Positions 11,244-21,916 of a stretch of DNA of 64,000 nucleotides are shown piece after piece. Both the position numbers and the translations under genes were made by a program. The DNA lies in contig CM073891.1 of NCBI GenBank assembly GCA_037176705.1, positions 52,144,571 through 52,208,570 of the forward strand, in the 5' to 3' direction. Under the pieces are notes generated by a model. It worked only from the letters and a program-made list of their open reading frames with translations, did no database searches and had not been told where the DNA came from. The DNA is from Molossus alvarezi. Its lineage: Eukaryota > Chordata > Mammalia > Chiroptera > Molossidae. How positions within the stretch are numbered: position 1 is the stretch's first letter; every line of letters begins with the position of its first letter.

Positions 11244-11487
11244 TGCCAGGCTGGTGTGGCTCAGTGGTTGAGCATTGACTCATGCACCAAGAGGTCATTG
11301 GTTCAATTCCTAGTCAGGACACATGCCCAGGTTGGGGCCAAATGTCCAGTGTGGGGCATGCAGGAGGCAGCCAATTAATGTTCTTTCTCAGTGGCCAATT
11401 GATGTTCTTTCTTATCCATGTTTCTATCTCTCTGTCCCTCTCCCTTTTTCTCTCTAAAATCAATAAAGAAAAAAAAACTTTTTTTAA
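11244..11487 (+). mobile_element. Ves-related SINE (second branch)
   Basis: Head CCAGGCTGGTGTGGCTCAGTG, spacer CATGCACCAAGAGGTC, B box GGTTCAATTCC, and the tail AAAATCAATAAAG characteristic of this branch. TSD AGAAATAATCAGCCT (11,229-11,243) versus AGAAATGATAAGCCT (11,488-11,502). An internal duplication of CCAATT(A/G)ATGTTCTTTCT near 11,372-11,414 lengthens it. Confidence 0.92.
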
Positions 11488-11569
11488 AGAAATGATAAGC
11501 CTAAAATAGTCCTTATGTTGAAAGCAGTGCGAAAGGCACCAGGTGTTCGACCTGTGGCGTCAGACCAAA

Positions 11570-12250
11570 TGTGTTCAGCAACTTTGGTACTTGATTTCTG
11601 GCTAGGAAAGAATTCATAGCCAAGACTCAAACTACAAGAGAACATTTATTTGGAAAATCACAGAGGCAGAAGTAATTTATAAAAGAAATTGGCTTAGGAA
11701 ACACGTTATAGAGGTAAAGGAAGGGCCCTTGAAGCTTAGCTGGAAGGTAAAGGTGTCATTCCTGGGGATATGGGAGAGGGGAAAAGGAAAGGCTTGCTGA
11801 GCATACTCCAGGGAGGTAGAGCAAGCAAACGGGGTCCTCTGTACTAAGGGTTTTAAAAATGGAGATTTTAGGGGAGCTCTCAGGGGAAGATCTCAATAGC
11901 TATTTAGAAGCTGTCCAGGTGTGTCCTTTCAGGGTCAGGGTCTGCACTGATTGATTGGTTGATGCCAGGCAGGGGTAAGTATCCAATGCAGCTGATCCTG
12001 AGGTTTTGTTGCTTTTCTGGGCCTGGAGCTGAAATACAACTGAAGCCTATATGTTATCTCTAGGGAGGAAAGGTCAGGGGTTTCCAACCGCATAACCAAG
12101 GATTTGCTAGGGTTTCAGGGAAAGGTCACCCTAGGGATGAGGTCCTACTCTACAATTCTCCATTTCTAGGCATCTGGGGCTTTCTGCCCTGGTGACCTGT
12201 TGTATCTAGTCCAATGTCCTTGCTCTACTCATGTCTAACTGCCTACCACA
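11570..12250 (-). mobile_element. LTR-like element, copy 1 of a homologous pair
   Basis: On the minus strand it runs from TGTGGTAGGCAGTTAG (12,250) to a terminus near 11,570 reading GTTGCTGAACACA. It therefore has LTR-type TG...CA ends, and AATAAATGTTCTC near 11,643-11,655 may include the polyadenylation signal. It aligns along its length with 59,175-60,045 (shared CTGGCTAGGAAAGAATTCA, GGCCTGGAGCTGAAA and GCCTACCACA). No retroviral genes are attached, so it is best read as a solo LTR of an unclassified endogenous retrovirus. Flanking TSD not found. Confidence 0.6.
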
Positions 12251-12417
12251 CTTATGCTAAAGAGACATAATTTGGGATAGTGAATTTTATACCCCTGCCA
12301 AGTCAGTTATAAATGTTGAGGAGAAAGACAGCCATGGGCCATTCTTAGATTGAAATATTTCAAAGGTAAACCAGAAATTAAAACAGGATTAAGGAAAATT
12401 ACACACCCAGTGTTAGA

Positions 12418-12900
12418 GTATTTCCAAACAGTACTCATGTAAGAATGAGGCGGTGATGAGGAACCAGAAGAGTGCAGGTTTATTGAGGGAAAGACCTGCT
12501 GGGCTACCTCTAAGGAGAAAATAGCAACCGACTTGTCCAGACTAAGGATTTTTAAACTTAGGGCTGGGGTGGGTGGTCGTTCAGCCAAGAAGTCGTGGTC
12601 GTCCTTGATTGGTCAGGGCTGAGGTCTCCTGACTTCTTGATTGGTCAGGGCTGGGGTCTCTTGAAACTTGTTTTTCTTGTTGAGTGACCATTTGCAGTTT
12701 TGAGTTGGTTAGGGTAGTTCCATCATTTCATTCCGCCTGACTGGAGTGATGGGTTTTGGTTTCCTGGAATGAGAGGCTTAGGGCAAGATTAAAGGATAAG
12801 AGGCTTGAGGCATCAATATGAAAGGAAAAGATTTAAGAGGCTTGGGGCAGTAATATGGAAGTTAAGAGCTAACAATTCATATGAGACCTTCAATGATAAG
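12418..12900 (-). mobile_element. Possible second LTR-like repeat
   Basis: Contains GTGCAGGTTTATTGAGGGAAAGACC, which on the minus strand gives an AATAAAC signal, and two TTGATTGGTCAGGGCT direct repeats (about 12,605 and 12,638). These are typical of LTR U3/R sequence but not diagnostic. The ends are approximate and the family is unknown. Confidence 0.35.
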
Positions 12901-13451
12901 GACGATAAGAAGGCAAAATCCCACTTTTTGACAGTTTAGAGAGGTGCACAATTCTAAAATAGATATTTGTGCCTCTTAAATTATTTGAACTGGACTTTCT
13001 TGATAAAGTATTATTGAAAAACAAAATTCAACCTAGTAAATGTGAAGACCTAATTGGCTTGTATAGTGATTTATGAATTGGGCAGCAGATCATCTAGCAA
13101 CTAAAAAAGTACTCCAGGGGGTTGCACCAAATGAAAGGTGTTTATAGGAAGAGTGGGGACAAAGGAGCTATTAACAACAACAACAAGGGGATTATTTTTA
13201 GGCCAGTAAATCTTCCTTTGGGGGAAAGGAAATGGCAAAGGGTTTGTATCATCCAGACTACTTCTTCTTTCTATGGGTATAGAGAGGGCCCACATGGTAG
13301 ATTATAGGTGTTGACTAGAAAATTCCAGATGAGTTAAGATTATATTTGTGGAAAAAGTTAAAACTGCAACTAGATCAGGTATTAAATCTAGGTTTGGTAT
13401 CATAGGCTTTTAGCATGAATGAAGTCATTTTGGGCCTGTGGTTTTCTCTTT
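12901..13451. other. Nothing recognised
   Basis: No supported gene or clear repeat boundary up to the TSD of HAL1-M. Confidence 0.4.
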
Positions 13452-13471
13452 AAGAGTATCTTATTGGTCAA

Positions 13472-16400
13472 ACCCATGCATGGACTTACTCAGACTTGCT
13501 CCCTCTAAGCTTGGAGGGGAGGCATCTCGAGGGGCACCAGAGACATACGGGAAGAGCTAAGCTGTTTGGCCTTGGTACAAGGGCTGGAGAGTTGGCTTTT
13601 TCCTGGACAGATGTGCTGGCAGAGGCTGATGTTCCTTTGGTGAGACCTTACCTGGGGCTGCAGACAGCCGCCACATCAGGGACACCAGCAACTTGGCTCA
13701 CACTGGTTGCCCTGCCCTGGTGATTCCCTGAGGCTCTGCCTCACCCAATTTACAGGTCCACTCAAGCTGTTTCCAAAGGCTCTACCATAGGATTGGCCTG
13801 TCTTGGATCCTGCTTCAGAGTTTCCTAAAATCTCTCAAACAAGCAGCATCTGGTCTCAGTGAGCCCCATACCTCTCATTAAGTGGCCCCAGGCCTGCTAC
13901 TAGAAGCAACCAGCCTTGGTTTCCAATGTGATTTTACCTGGGCACCTCCAAGCCCAGGACAAGAAGCAGCCATCTGCAGATCACTTTATAGCTTATGCCA
14001 GATGGCCCCAGATAGAACACAGGCAGTGGCTGATCTTGCCCCAGAGCCAGCACACCCAGTGAACAGCTTCAGACAACATCAAAACACCACCACCCAAGTA
14101 CACCCACAAGTGACACACTCAAAGAGCAGACTCAGTGGGTACTAGAGCCCTGATGAAATAAGTCTTGCTCTGTGTGATGGGCCCCTACCCATCCGATCCT
14201 CCAAGGTACTCAGAGGCCAGTGGTCAGTGGGCACAACCAGTCCTTGCAGCTGATCAGCCTAAGTAAATTCCTCTCATTGATGTGCCCTGCTCAGGATTCC
14301 AGTGCCAGGAAGAGAATTCCCCATAACTTCTGGCTGTAAAACCAGTGGGAACTGACACTCAGGGAGGCGGAGGTGGCTGGAGCCCCAGGTAGCTCCTCTT
14401 AAGGGTCCGTGCATGGACTTACCAAACTCACTCCCTTTCAGCTTGGCAGAAAACTTCCATAACTTCGTGAAAAAAAACAGACATACAAGCCCAGAAATCA
14501 CAGAGGGTCCCAAACAAGATGAACCCCAAGAGGCCCACACCAAAACACATCATCATCAAAATGCAAAAGTTTCAAGACAAAGAGAGAATCTTTTTTTATC
14601 CTAACATGAGGACATTTTCCCATTTTTTTTTGTTCAGGTAGAGTGGGAGGGAGAGAGAGGAACAGAGAGAGAGAGAGAAATATCGATGTGAAAGGAACAC
14701 ATTGAGTGGCTGCCACCCGCGACCGACCAGGGCCGGGGACAAACTGCAACCGAGGTACATGCCCTTAGCGGGAACCAAACCCGGGTCTCTCAGGACCACA
14801 GGTCGATGCTCTAACCACTGAGCCAAACCGGTCAGGGCCAAAGAGAGAATCTTAAAAGCAACAAGAGAAAAGCAGTTGGTTACCTACAAGGGAGTTCCCA
14901 TAAGACTGTCAGCTGATTTAAACTTTGCAGGCCAGAAGGGAGTGGCAAGACATATTCAGAGTGATGAAAAGCAAGAATCTACAACCAAGATTACTCTATC
15001 CTACAAAGCTGTCATTTAGAATTGATGGACATATAAAGACTTTCCTAGACAAGAAAAGTTAAAGGAGTTCATCACCACCAAATAATTATTATATGAAATG
15101 ATGAAGGGTCTTTTTGAAGAAAAAGATAAAATATATGAACAAACAAAATGACAATGAATACATATCTATCGACAACTGAATCTACAAGCAAAATGAGCAA
15201 GCAGAACAGAAACATTCTCATAGATACGGAGAACATTTTGTTGGTTGCCAGATCGGAGGGGGGTTGGGAAAATGGGTGAAAAAGGTGAAGGGATTAAGAA
15301 GAACAAATTAGTTGCTAGACTTACAAACCTCAAAGGGAAGGGGATTAGGGGGTGGGGAGAAATAAACCAAAGAACTTATATACATAACCAATGAGCACAG
15401 ACAACAGTGTGGGAAAAGGCAGGAGGAGGGTGGGAGTGGGGAGGAGGGGGTTTAATGGGGGGGAAATGAGGAACATCTGTTAATACATTCAACAATAAAA
15501 ATAAAAAAAATAATGAAAATAAAAAAAGAAGAATTTACAAGGAATCAATAGTAGAGTAGGTAGAGCCAAGAAGCAAACCATTGATGTAGAATATAAGGAA
15601 GCAGAAAACACCCAATCAGAACAACAAAAAAAAACAAAAACAAAAACAAAAAAAAAGATTCCAAAAGAATGAGAATAGCATAAGGAGCATCTGGAAAAAC
15701 TTCAAGGGTACCAACATTTGCATATTGGGCGTGCCAGAAAGAGAAGAGAGAGGACAAGAAACTGAAAACCTATTTGAAACAATAATGACAGAAGTTTTCT
15801 TCCCTAACTTGGTGAAGGAAACAGACATACAATCCAGAAAGCACATAAAGTTCCAAACAAGATAAACCCAAAGAGGTCCACATCAAGACACATCATCATC
15901 AAAACGCAAAAGTTTCAAGACAAAGAGAGAATCTTAAAAACAGCAAGAAAAAAGCAGTTCATTACCTACAAAGATGCTCCCATGAGACTGTCAGCCAATT
16001 TCTCAAAAGAAATTTTGCAGGCCAGAAGGGAGTGGCAAGAAATATTCAAAGTGATGAAAAGCAACAGCCTACAACGAAGATAACTCTATCCTGCAAAGCT
16101 ATCATTTAGAATCAATGGACATATCAAGAGTTTTCCAGACAAGAAAAAGCTAAAGGAATTCATCATCACCAAACCAGTATTATATGAAATGTTGAAGGGT
16201 CTTCTTGAAAGAGAAGAACAAAAATATGAACAATAAAATGGCATTTAATACATATCTATCAACAATTGAATCTGTAAACAAAATGAGCAAGCAGAACAGA
16301 AATAGACTTATAGATACAGAGAACATTTTGTTGCTTGCCAGATGGGCAGGGGCTGGGGGGATGGGTGAATAAGATGAAGAAATTCAGAAGTACAAATTGG

Positions 16401-16623
16401 TTGTTAGACTCATGAACCTCAAAGGGAACGGGGGAGGGAGGGCAGAATGAGATAAACCAAAGTACCTCTATGCATATATGCATAACCAATGGACACCAAC
16501 AGTAGTGTGGGGAAGGCTGGAAGGGGGAGGGATTGGGGAGGAGGGGTCAATGAGGAAAAAAGGGGGGACATCTGTAATACATTCAACAATAAAGATGAGT
16601 TTAAAAATAATAATAATAATAAA
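13472..16623 (+). mobile_element. HAL1-M: mosaic half-LINE composite
   Basis: A 3.15-kb block bounded by a 20-bp TSD, AAGAGTATCTTATTGGTCAA (13,452-13,471) and the same with one change at 16,624-16,643. Inside, HAL1 segments are out of order. Measured against HAL1-C they are a middle 5'UTR part (13,472-14,275), an earlier 5'UTR part (14,276-~14,445), ORF1 from the middle to the 3' end with poly(A) (~14,446-15,527), then ORF1 from an earlier point to a second 3' end (15,528-16,623). One TSD encloses everything, and I find no TSD around the inner join. Confidence 0.85.
14592..14838 (-). mobile_element. Ves SINE inserted in HAL1-M ORF1
   Basis: A full Ves element on the minus strand, flanked by CAAAGAGAGAATCT at 14,578-14,591 and 14,839-14,852. 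The HAL1 ORF1 sequence (AAGACAAAGAGAGAATCTTAAAAGC) is restored when it is removed. Confidence 0.95.
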
Positions 16624-16643
16624 AAGAGTATCTTACTGGTCAA

Positions 16644-17000
16644 GTATTATAGTTACTTATTTTTTTCTCCTTGACTTTGTGCTGAAAAAATTTCACAACG
16701 TGAGTCCAGGTGATTTTTAGAAGACGTTTATTATAGCTGGAAACAGTAAAACATGGAAGAGCCAGGACAAAAGAAGCAACAGAAGAGGGACTAGGAGGGG
16801 AATGAGCCTGGGCAGGACTGCTTTGGCTCACTAAGAAGACAATAAAAGGAAGTCTTGGGGACAGGGTCAGGGGATTAGCCCAGGAGAAGCTGCCAATGCC
16901 CATTGCTGTCCTGGTTGCAAGCCTCCCTGGGTACCTTAGAGTTTAGGAGACACATGCCCCTGCGGGAAGAAGAGAGGGAGGGCAGAGGTACGGGCACACT
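16644..17000 (-). mobile_element. Possible LTR remnant
   Basis: Around 16,720-16,760 AGACGTTTATTATAGCTGGAAAC gives an AATAAACG signal on the minus strand, followed upstream on that strand by a GC-richer region to about 17,000. The composition resembles an LTR R/U3, but no ends were found. Low confidence. Confidence 0.25.
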
Positions 17001-17434
17001 TCTGGGAGGGGAGCAAACTGCATTGAAATTTCTTTAGTATTAATAACTATATAGTTTACTTGGAATGTTGACAAATAATTAAATATTGAAGAATTAAACA
17101 TAACTATAATTTTAAGGTCTTTAATATATTTTCATATTTAAGTTTGCCAACTCTTAAATATTAAACATTTAACTTTGATAGTTAATTAGCATTAACTATC
17201 AAAGTTCAATATTAACATTTTTGCAAATTTCTTTTATTCTATGTACTGAGAACTAATTTCAGCATGAGTGTTATTTTTTTCACTCAATTTAAAATAACAT
17301 TCTATGCTAGGTTACTTTAGATATTTAGTTATAAAATAAGTTATTAGCCTATAAACCTTTTGCTTATTTTGTGAGTCACTTTATTGTTAAGGTGAACAAC
17401 AAAATCATTCAGCTCATTGATGTTTTCATTCTAG
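17001..17434. other. AT-rich sequence upstream of exon candidate
   Basis: No repeat recognised. It ends in a pyrimidine-rich TTTTCATTCTAG at 17,423-17,434, which reads as a 3' splice acceptor. A near-palindrome of TTAACTTTGATAGTTAATTAGC type occurs at about 17,168-17,205. Confidence 0.5.
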
Positions 17435-17529
17435 GTTTTGACATTTCAGAAACACTGCCAACAGCTCTCTATACAAAACCAATGTATATTATTGAGGCAA
17501 GACAAGCTTGTCGAGAAACTTTCCACAGG
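17435..17529 (+). CDS. Candidate internal coding exon of an unidentified host gene
   Basis: A 95-bp segment sits between an acceptor (TTTTCATTCTAG) and a consensus donor (CAGG/GTAAGT at 17,530). It stays open in one frame, beginning with two bases of a split codon and ending on a full codon. The peptide runs FDISETLPTALYTKP then MYIIEARQACRETFHR. Its balanced composition is unlike the L1 or SINE frames around it, and it lies in repeat-free sequence. I do not recognise the protein. It could be a chance open frame, since only one exon is visible here. Confidence 0.45.
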
Positions 17530-19039
17530 GTAAGTACTCCAACCACTCCTTACATTAAATGTGACCCATTTGGCTTTCCCATTGAAAGCACTAAGGACAC
17601 CAAGAGGCAGATGCTTTGAGGTGAAGCATTAAAACCATTGAGGCAATGATCACCCCACTAAGGAGGTACCTGAGCTAGTGCCCCTCCTGCAGTTGTGCCC
17701 ACATCTGTTTAAACTCCAACTGGACACTTTCTCCAGTGGATTCCATGATTTGCTTAGGAACTCATTTTATCTAAATGAACTTCTTTCTTTTTTGACAGTC
17801 TCAACATGGCTTCTGCTTTATATCCTTAGCTATGGAAAATCTGTATAGCTAGTCTTCAGGCAATTCTTAACGATAATTTTTCTGGAATTTAGTTGTAAGT
17901 TTAATGTGATTGTGGGAAGAGGTGAACACAGCATTGACCTTCTTCATCATCTTGACCAGGAACCTAACCTATAAGTCTTATAGAAAACAAAACTATGAAT
18001 AACACTAGTAAAAATTTGAAAATTATATTTGCAATGTGCTCTCTTATTTGCTGATCTCAACACTATGTAAATAAGAAAATTGCTTTGTAAGAAAATGCTC
18101 TTCTGATGCTAAAATGTTTTTCTTAGGACCCTTATCCAACAATATGCTATATATTTTTTAAATAAATGTAATATAAGTACTACCAAATACCTATGTGCTA
18201 TGTCAGATGACTTAATTTTGTATCCTAGTGTTTCTTCTTTATAAATGGAGCATTCCACTTCAAAACTTACCATTTAGAATTTCAGCTCTATGTGTCAATA
18301 CATGTCTAATGATCGTAGTTCAAATTTGATACGAGTTTTTTGGCAGCTAGAGAAAAAAAGAAAACATTACTGTGAACTGTGTGCTGTCCCTGATCAAATT
18401 ATCTTTGGATTCAGTACATAAATTAGTGTATACCCTAGAATTGTGGATAAATTTCTTTTCTGGGACCCAGGAGGAATCAGAGGGCACTAAAAATTCCACT
18501 GTAAGGTAGAGACTCTGGGCTGATGTATTTAGTCTCGAGGAGCAGTAACTGCACAGAACCGGTACAGCGATCCAAGTCCAGTGACTATCATTTTGGCAGA
18601 AGAAAGATTCCAGGTTTTTAAAAATCACTAAAAACTAGAAAAATATTCCTAAATAAACCATTTATGAATATGTGTTATGTCCCAGGTATCTTCCTTGAAG
18701 ACATGACTGCAAATCTTTTCAAAAGGATATGTCTGTGACAGGAATATTATCATTGTCATTAGCTAGTTATTAATATTAATAGAAAGGGAGCAAAGAAGAG
18801 GCCACAGATTATAAACATGGTCATCTAGGCAGCTTCACCAGGACGCTATAACTTCACACTCCCCAGCAGACCACTGGTCCATTCCCTGCAGATCACTGAA
18901 GGAAGGAATTGAACAAAGGGGCAGATAGACATATGCATAGTGAAGTCGGGGTGACTTAAGGAAGATGCTCACCTGTCAGTCTAACTTCGAAAAAGATCAT
19001 TGACTAGGGAGGTAAAGCCACTGTAAATGTGCAAAATTT
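17530..19039. other. Low-repeat sequence, likely intronic if the exon is real
   Basis: 1.5 kb with no repeat that I recognise and no further exon-like segment. A 93-residue minus frame at 18,347-18,628 has no family resemblance and I do not call it. Confidence 0.45.
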
Positions 19040-19053
19040 TGAAAGGATAATTG

Positions 19054-19166
19054 TTTTTTTTTTTTGTTTGTTTGTTTATTTTTGGTACATGCCCTTAGCG
19101 GGAACCAAACCTAGGACTCTCTGGTCCACAGGCCGACGCTCCAACCACTGAGCCAAACCGGCCAGG
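19054..19166 (-). mobile_element. Short Ves SINE: tRNA head plus poly(A) only
   Basis: Only the first ~80 bp of a Ves element are present: GGCCGGTTTGGCTCAGTGGT to GGTTCCCGCTAAGGGCATGTACC, followed directly by an A-rich tail. A perfect 14-bp TSD, TGAAAGGATAATTG, flanks it at 19,040-19,053 and 19,167-19,180. It therefore inserted in this short form; it is not a later deletion. Confidence 0.93.
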
Positions 19167-19180
19167 TGAAAGGATAATTG

Positions 19181-19960
19181 TTTAAGCTCCTGGTTATAAT
19201 CCCTAAGCAAAGAGTTCTCTCTCTCTCGCTCCATAGCCCACACTCGCCCTTCCTCTCATCATAGCCACGGGGCCTTAAGCAGCGTGCATCCCACGGTCAT
19301 GTGGACTCCACATGCAGGATGCTAGACTGGACTGTGCTTTACTATGGAGTGGAGACTGTGGGCAGTGGCCAAAATTCTTGCTCTGATGAAGACGAGATTG
19401 GACTTTTTCCATGACAGGATGGAGGAAAATGCATTGGAAGTCCAGGGGTTTAATTCCACAGAAATAAAGGTCACTCATCCTCCCATGTGAATCTCAGGAA
19501 ATTTCTTTCCTTGTGACATCATAAGAACTCCACTTCCACTGATAACTATCGGGGATGCAGAGGGCACCCCATCGGTAACAGGACCTGCAGATGACATTGG
19601 AGAAGTATTAAGAAACAACAATAACAACATGGCACTTTACACAGGAAATGTGAAAATCCAAAGCAAATAAAATATGTAAACCATATAACTGATTACACTT
19701 CACCTAGTAGTTTGGCTCAACACATATATGACTCCTAAATTGATTGTATTGAACATAAAAAGCTGACACCATGGCCCCATAATCCTTACTTCATCTGAGA
19801 TTATCAAGTCTTAATAGCTTTGAGAGCTTGAATATTTCAGGGCAGTGAATTTTCAGGAAATATTTATTTCTCATAGACATTAATTAGGCCTTGAGCCTCA
19901 TGACACTAGAGATTTTAGTAATTGAGTTTACATCAGTTATTCGTCCAGAGTAGCCTCTAT
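19181..19960. other. Nothing recognised
   Basis: No gene supported. GC is slightly raised around 19,230-19,600, possibly an old unclassified repeat. Confidence 0.4.
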
Positions 19961-19965
19961 TCAGA

Positions 19966-20295
19966 ATACAGGTATCCCTTACTTTTTGAAAGTTCTGGTT
20001 ATGCTTTTCACATTGCTTTTACAAAAGACCTACATAAGTACCTATTTTTGCTAACCAAAGAAAATTCAAAGATTTTTAGTTTATGTAAAAAGACACAAAG
20101 TGAAAATAGTGGTTGCTTTGCAGTGAGCTGTTATAGAGGCTGCATGCACCCCAAGCAGTGATAGGGGTGTTATCCGTGGGATGCCATCTGCTTCCCCATC
20201 TGTCACCAGTGGAAGTGAAGTTCTTGTGATGTTGTGGGAAAGGCCTAGACCCCATGCTGGGTTCCCCAGCTTGGAGCACCAGAGCCCATTACAGC
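19966..20295 (+). mobile_element. Possible old DNA-transposon remnant
   Basis: It begins TACAGGTATCCCTTACTTTTTG, followed by GAAAGTTCTGG, TTTTACAAAAGACCTACATAAGTACC and TTTGCTAACCAAAGAAAA, a layout I associate with ancient TA-flanked mammalian DNA transposons. I cannot see the matching inverted repeat at the other end, so the right boundary is a guess. Confidence 0.35.
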
Positions 20296-20620
20296 AGTTT
20301 ACATAACACCCAGCTGTGAATGGCGTCAGGGCTTCTATCTGCCAGGAAGAGATGGAGCCTGCCAGAAACAAAGTCACTTTTTAAAAAAAAAAACCAAAGC
20401 ACAGGATTTTTGTTTGTAGCCACTCACCCAAGGCTTTGGTGGAGGGAGGGTGGTGCGAATAGGAGTCGCCTGAGTAGAACCTGGGGTGGGAGATATTGGG
20501 GAGAGCTGTGGAAGAGTGGCAGCTGGGATATTAGTGCTCAGTCATTCTACCCCATACCACAGCAGCCATTTTTCCTGAAAGGCACAGCCGTCCCAGCAAC
20601 AACAGCCTGGAGAAAGGCAA
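20296..20620. other. Nothing recognised
   Basis: No supported feature apart from a short A-run near 20,382. It leads into the hairpin at 20,621. Confidence 0.4.
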
Positions 20621-20670
20621 TTATCCATTCAGCTGTATCCCCGTGCTTGGGGATACAGTCGAATGGATAA
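20621..20670. repeat. 22-bp near-perfect inverted repeat (hairpin)
   Basis: The arms TTATCCATTCAGCTGTATCC+CC and GG+GGATACAGTCGAATGGATAA surround the 6-bp loop GTGCTT; only two positions do not pair. The right arm runs into an L1 ORF2 fragment, so the structure marks that fragment's 5' junction. Confidence 0.9.
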
Positions 20671-20790
20671 GAAAACATGACCCGTATACATGCTGTCTAC
20701 AAGAGACCCCCCTCAGAACAAAAGACTCACACAAACTGAAAGTAAAAGGATGGAAAAAAATACTCCATGCTAATGAAAATGAAAAAGAAA
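20655..20790 (+). pseudogene. ORF2 (L1): Old L1 ORF2 N-terminal fragment
   Basis: It translates to VEWIRKHDPYTCCLQETPL then KVKGWKKILHANENE, matching the endonuclease N-terminal region of L1 ORF2, with the QET motif kept. It follows the inverted repeat directly and dissolves downstream into A-rich sequence (20,790-21,140). Confidence 0.85.
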
Positions 20791-21328
20791 TAAATATAAA
20801 AATAGACAATCTGAAAAATGAACAGATTTCAAAAATATAAATAAATAACAGACAAACAAACAAGCAGAAAACACACACACAAGAACAATACTAGAAGGTG
20901 TGAGACCAAAGAGGTAGGAGAGGGAGGAAAAAAAATATGAAAGCAAAGAAGGCAGAAACCAGATATAGGGTACATATAAAAAATAAAAAGTAGAAAATAA
21001 TAACTGAAATAATAATAATTTTAGAAAGTAATCATGCTAAATTGAATAAAATATAGACTAGAAAAGTAAAAAGTGTGTGTGTGGGGGGGATAAAATTAAA
21101 TAAAAAATAAATAAATAAAAACCACACCAAACAACCACCAGCACCGAAAACATCTTGGATCTGCTATTTGTGGAGCTCACTGGATTTGCTCCGATGTTGT
21201 TGGATCTGGCCTCTTGGTGTGTGGTTCTCTGTTCTCTTGCCAGTTCTCTGGTTCAGGCCAATGTGAATCTCTATCCTTGTCTGGCTCTGGGCCTCTGGGC
21301 TGAAGCCTGCAGGGCGGAATCCCAGGTA

Positions 21329-21568
21329 CAGTCGACCCTCACCACTTCACGCTTCGACTTTCAAGGCTTCACTCTATCGCAGTTTTTTAAATACATTTAT
21401 TAAAAAGTTGATTGAGAGTGAAAATAATACAGTGCACACTCGGTTGTCTGAGTCAATTATATACCCCTGTATTACAACTAAAATTAAAATTACTGTACAT
21501 ATGAACTGTGGGCAGGTGCAATCACTAGAGTCCCAAACAGATTAACCGTGATAAACAAGGGAGGACTG
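21329..21568. mobile_element. TA-flanked MITE (pogo/Tigger-like, MER2-type ends)
   Basis: A 240-bp element flanked by TA on each side (21,327-21,328 and 21,569-21,570). The ends are CAGTCGACCCTCACC and, on the opposite strand, CAGTCCTCCCTTGTTTATC, matching at the first dozen positions. CAGTC(G)NCCCT ends with a TA target are typical of the pogo/Tigger group (MER2). It has no ORF and is non-autonomous. Confidence 0.75.
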
Positions 21569-21838
21569 TAGTCTGGTGGGCAGGGGCTTCACTAGCCCAG
21601 AGGCTTGTTCAACTTTGGGGCTTGCCACTTGAATGTACTTGTTCTGGGGTGCCTTCTCTTCCCCCACAGCAAGGGGCTCTGTGCAGTGTTAGGTCCAGAC
21701 AGGATGGTTTAAACAGATTTTCATTGGGGGTGGTGCCTGTACCTTATAGTAGGGATAGACAGTCTCTTACTTTCCTTCTAATGCCTCATCTCTGCCTGGG
21801 TTGCTGGTACCCCCAGTCACCACCACAAGCAGGAGAGA

Positions 21839-21916
21839 ATAAAGAAAGAAGAAGAGAAAGAGAAAGAGAAAGAGAAAGAGAAAGAGAAAGAGAAAGAGAA
21901 AGAGAAAGAGAAAGAA
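21839..21916. repeat. (GAGAAA)n microsatellite
   Basis: About eleven AGAAAG/GAGAAA units, almost pure. It produces long arginine-glutamate (plus strand) and leucine-phenylalanine (minus strand) artefact frames. Confidence 0.97.

Noticed and set aside
18347..18628. 93-residue minus-strand frame
   Set aside because: No domain, splice context or composition supports it; it is likely a chance frame.
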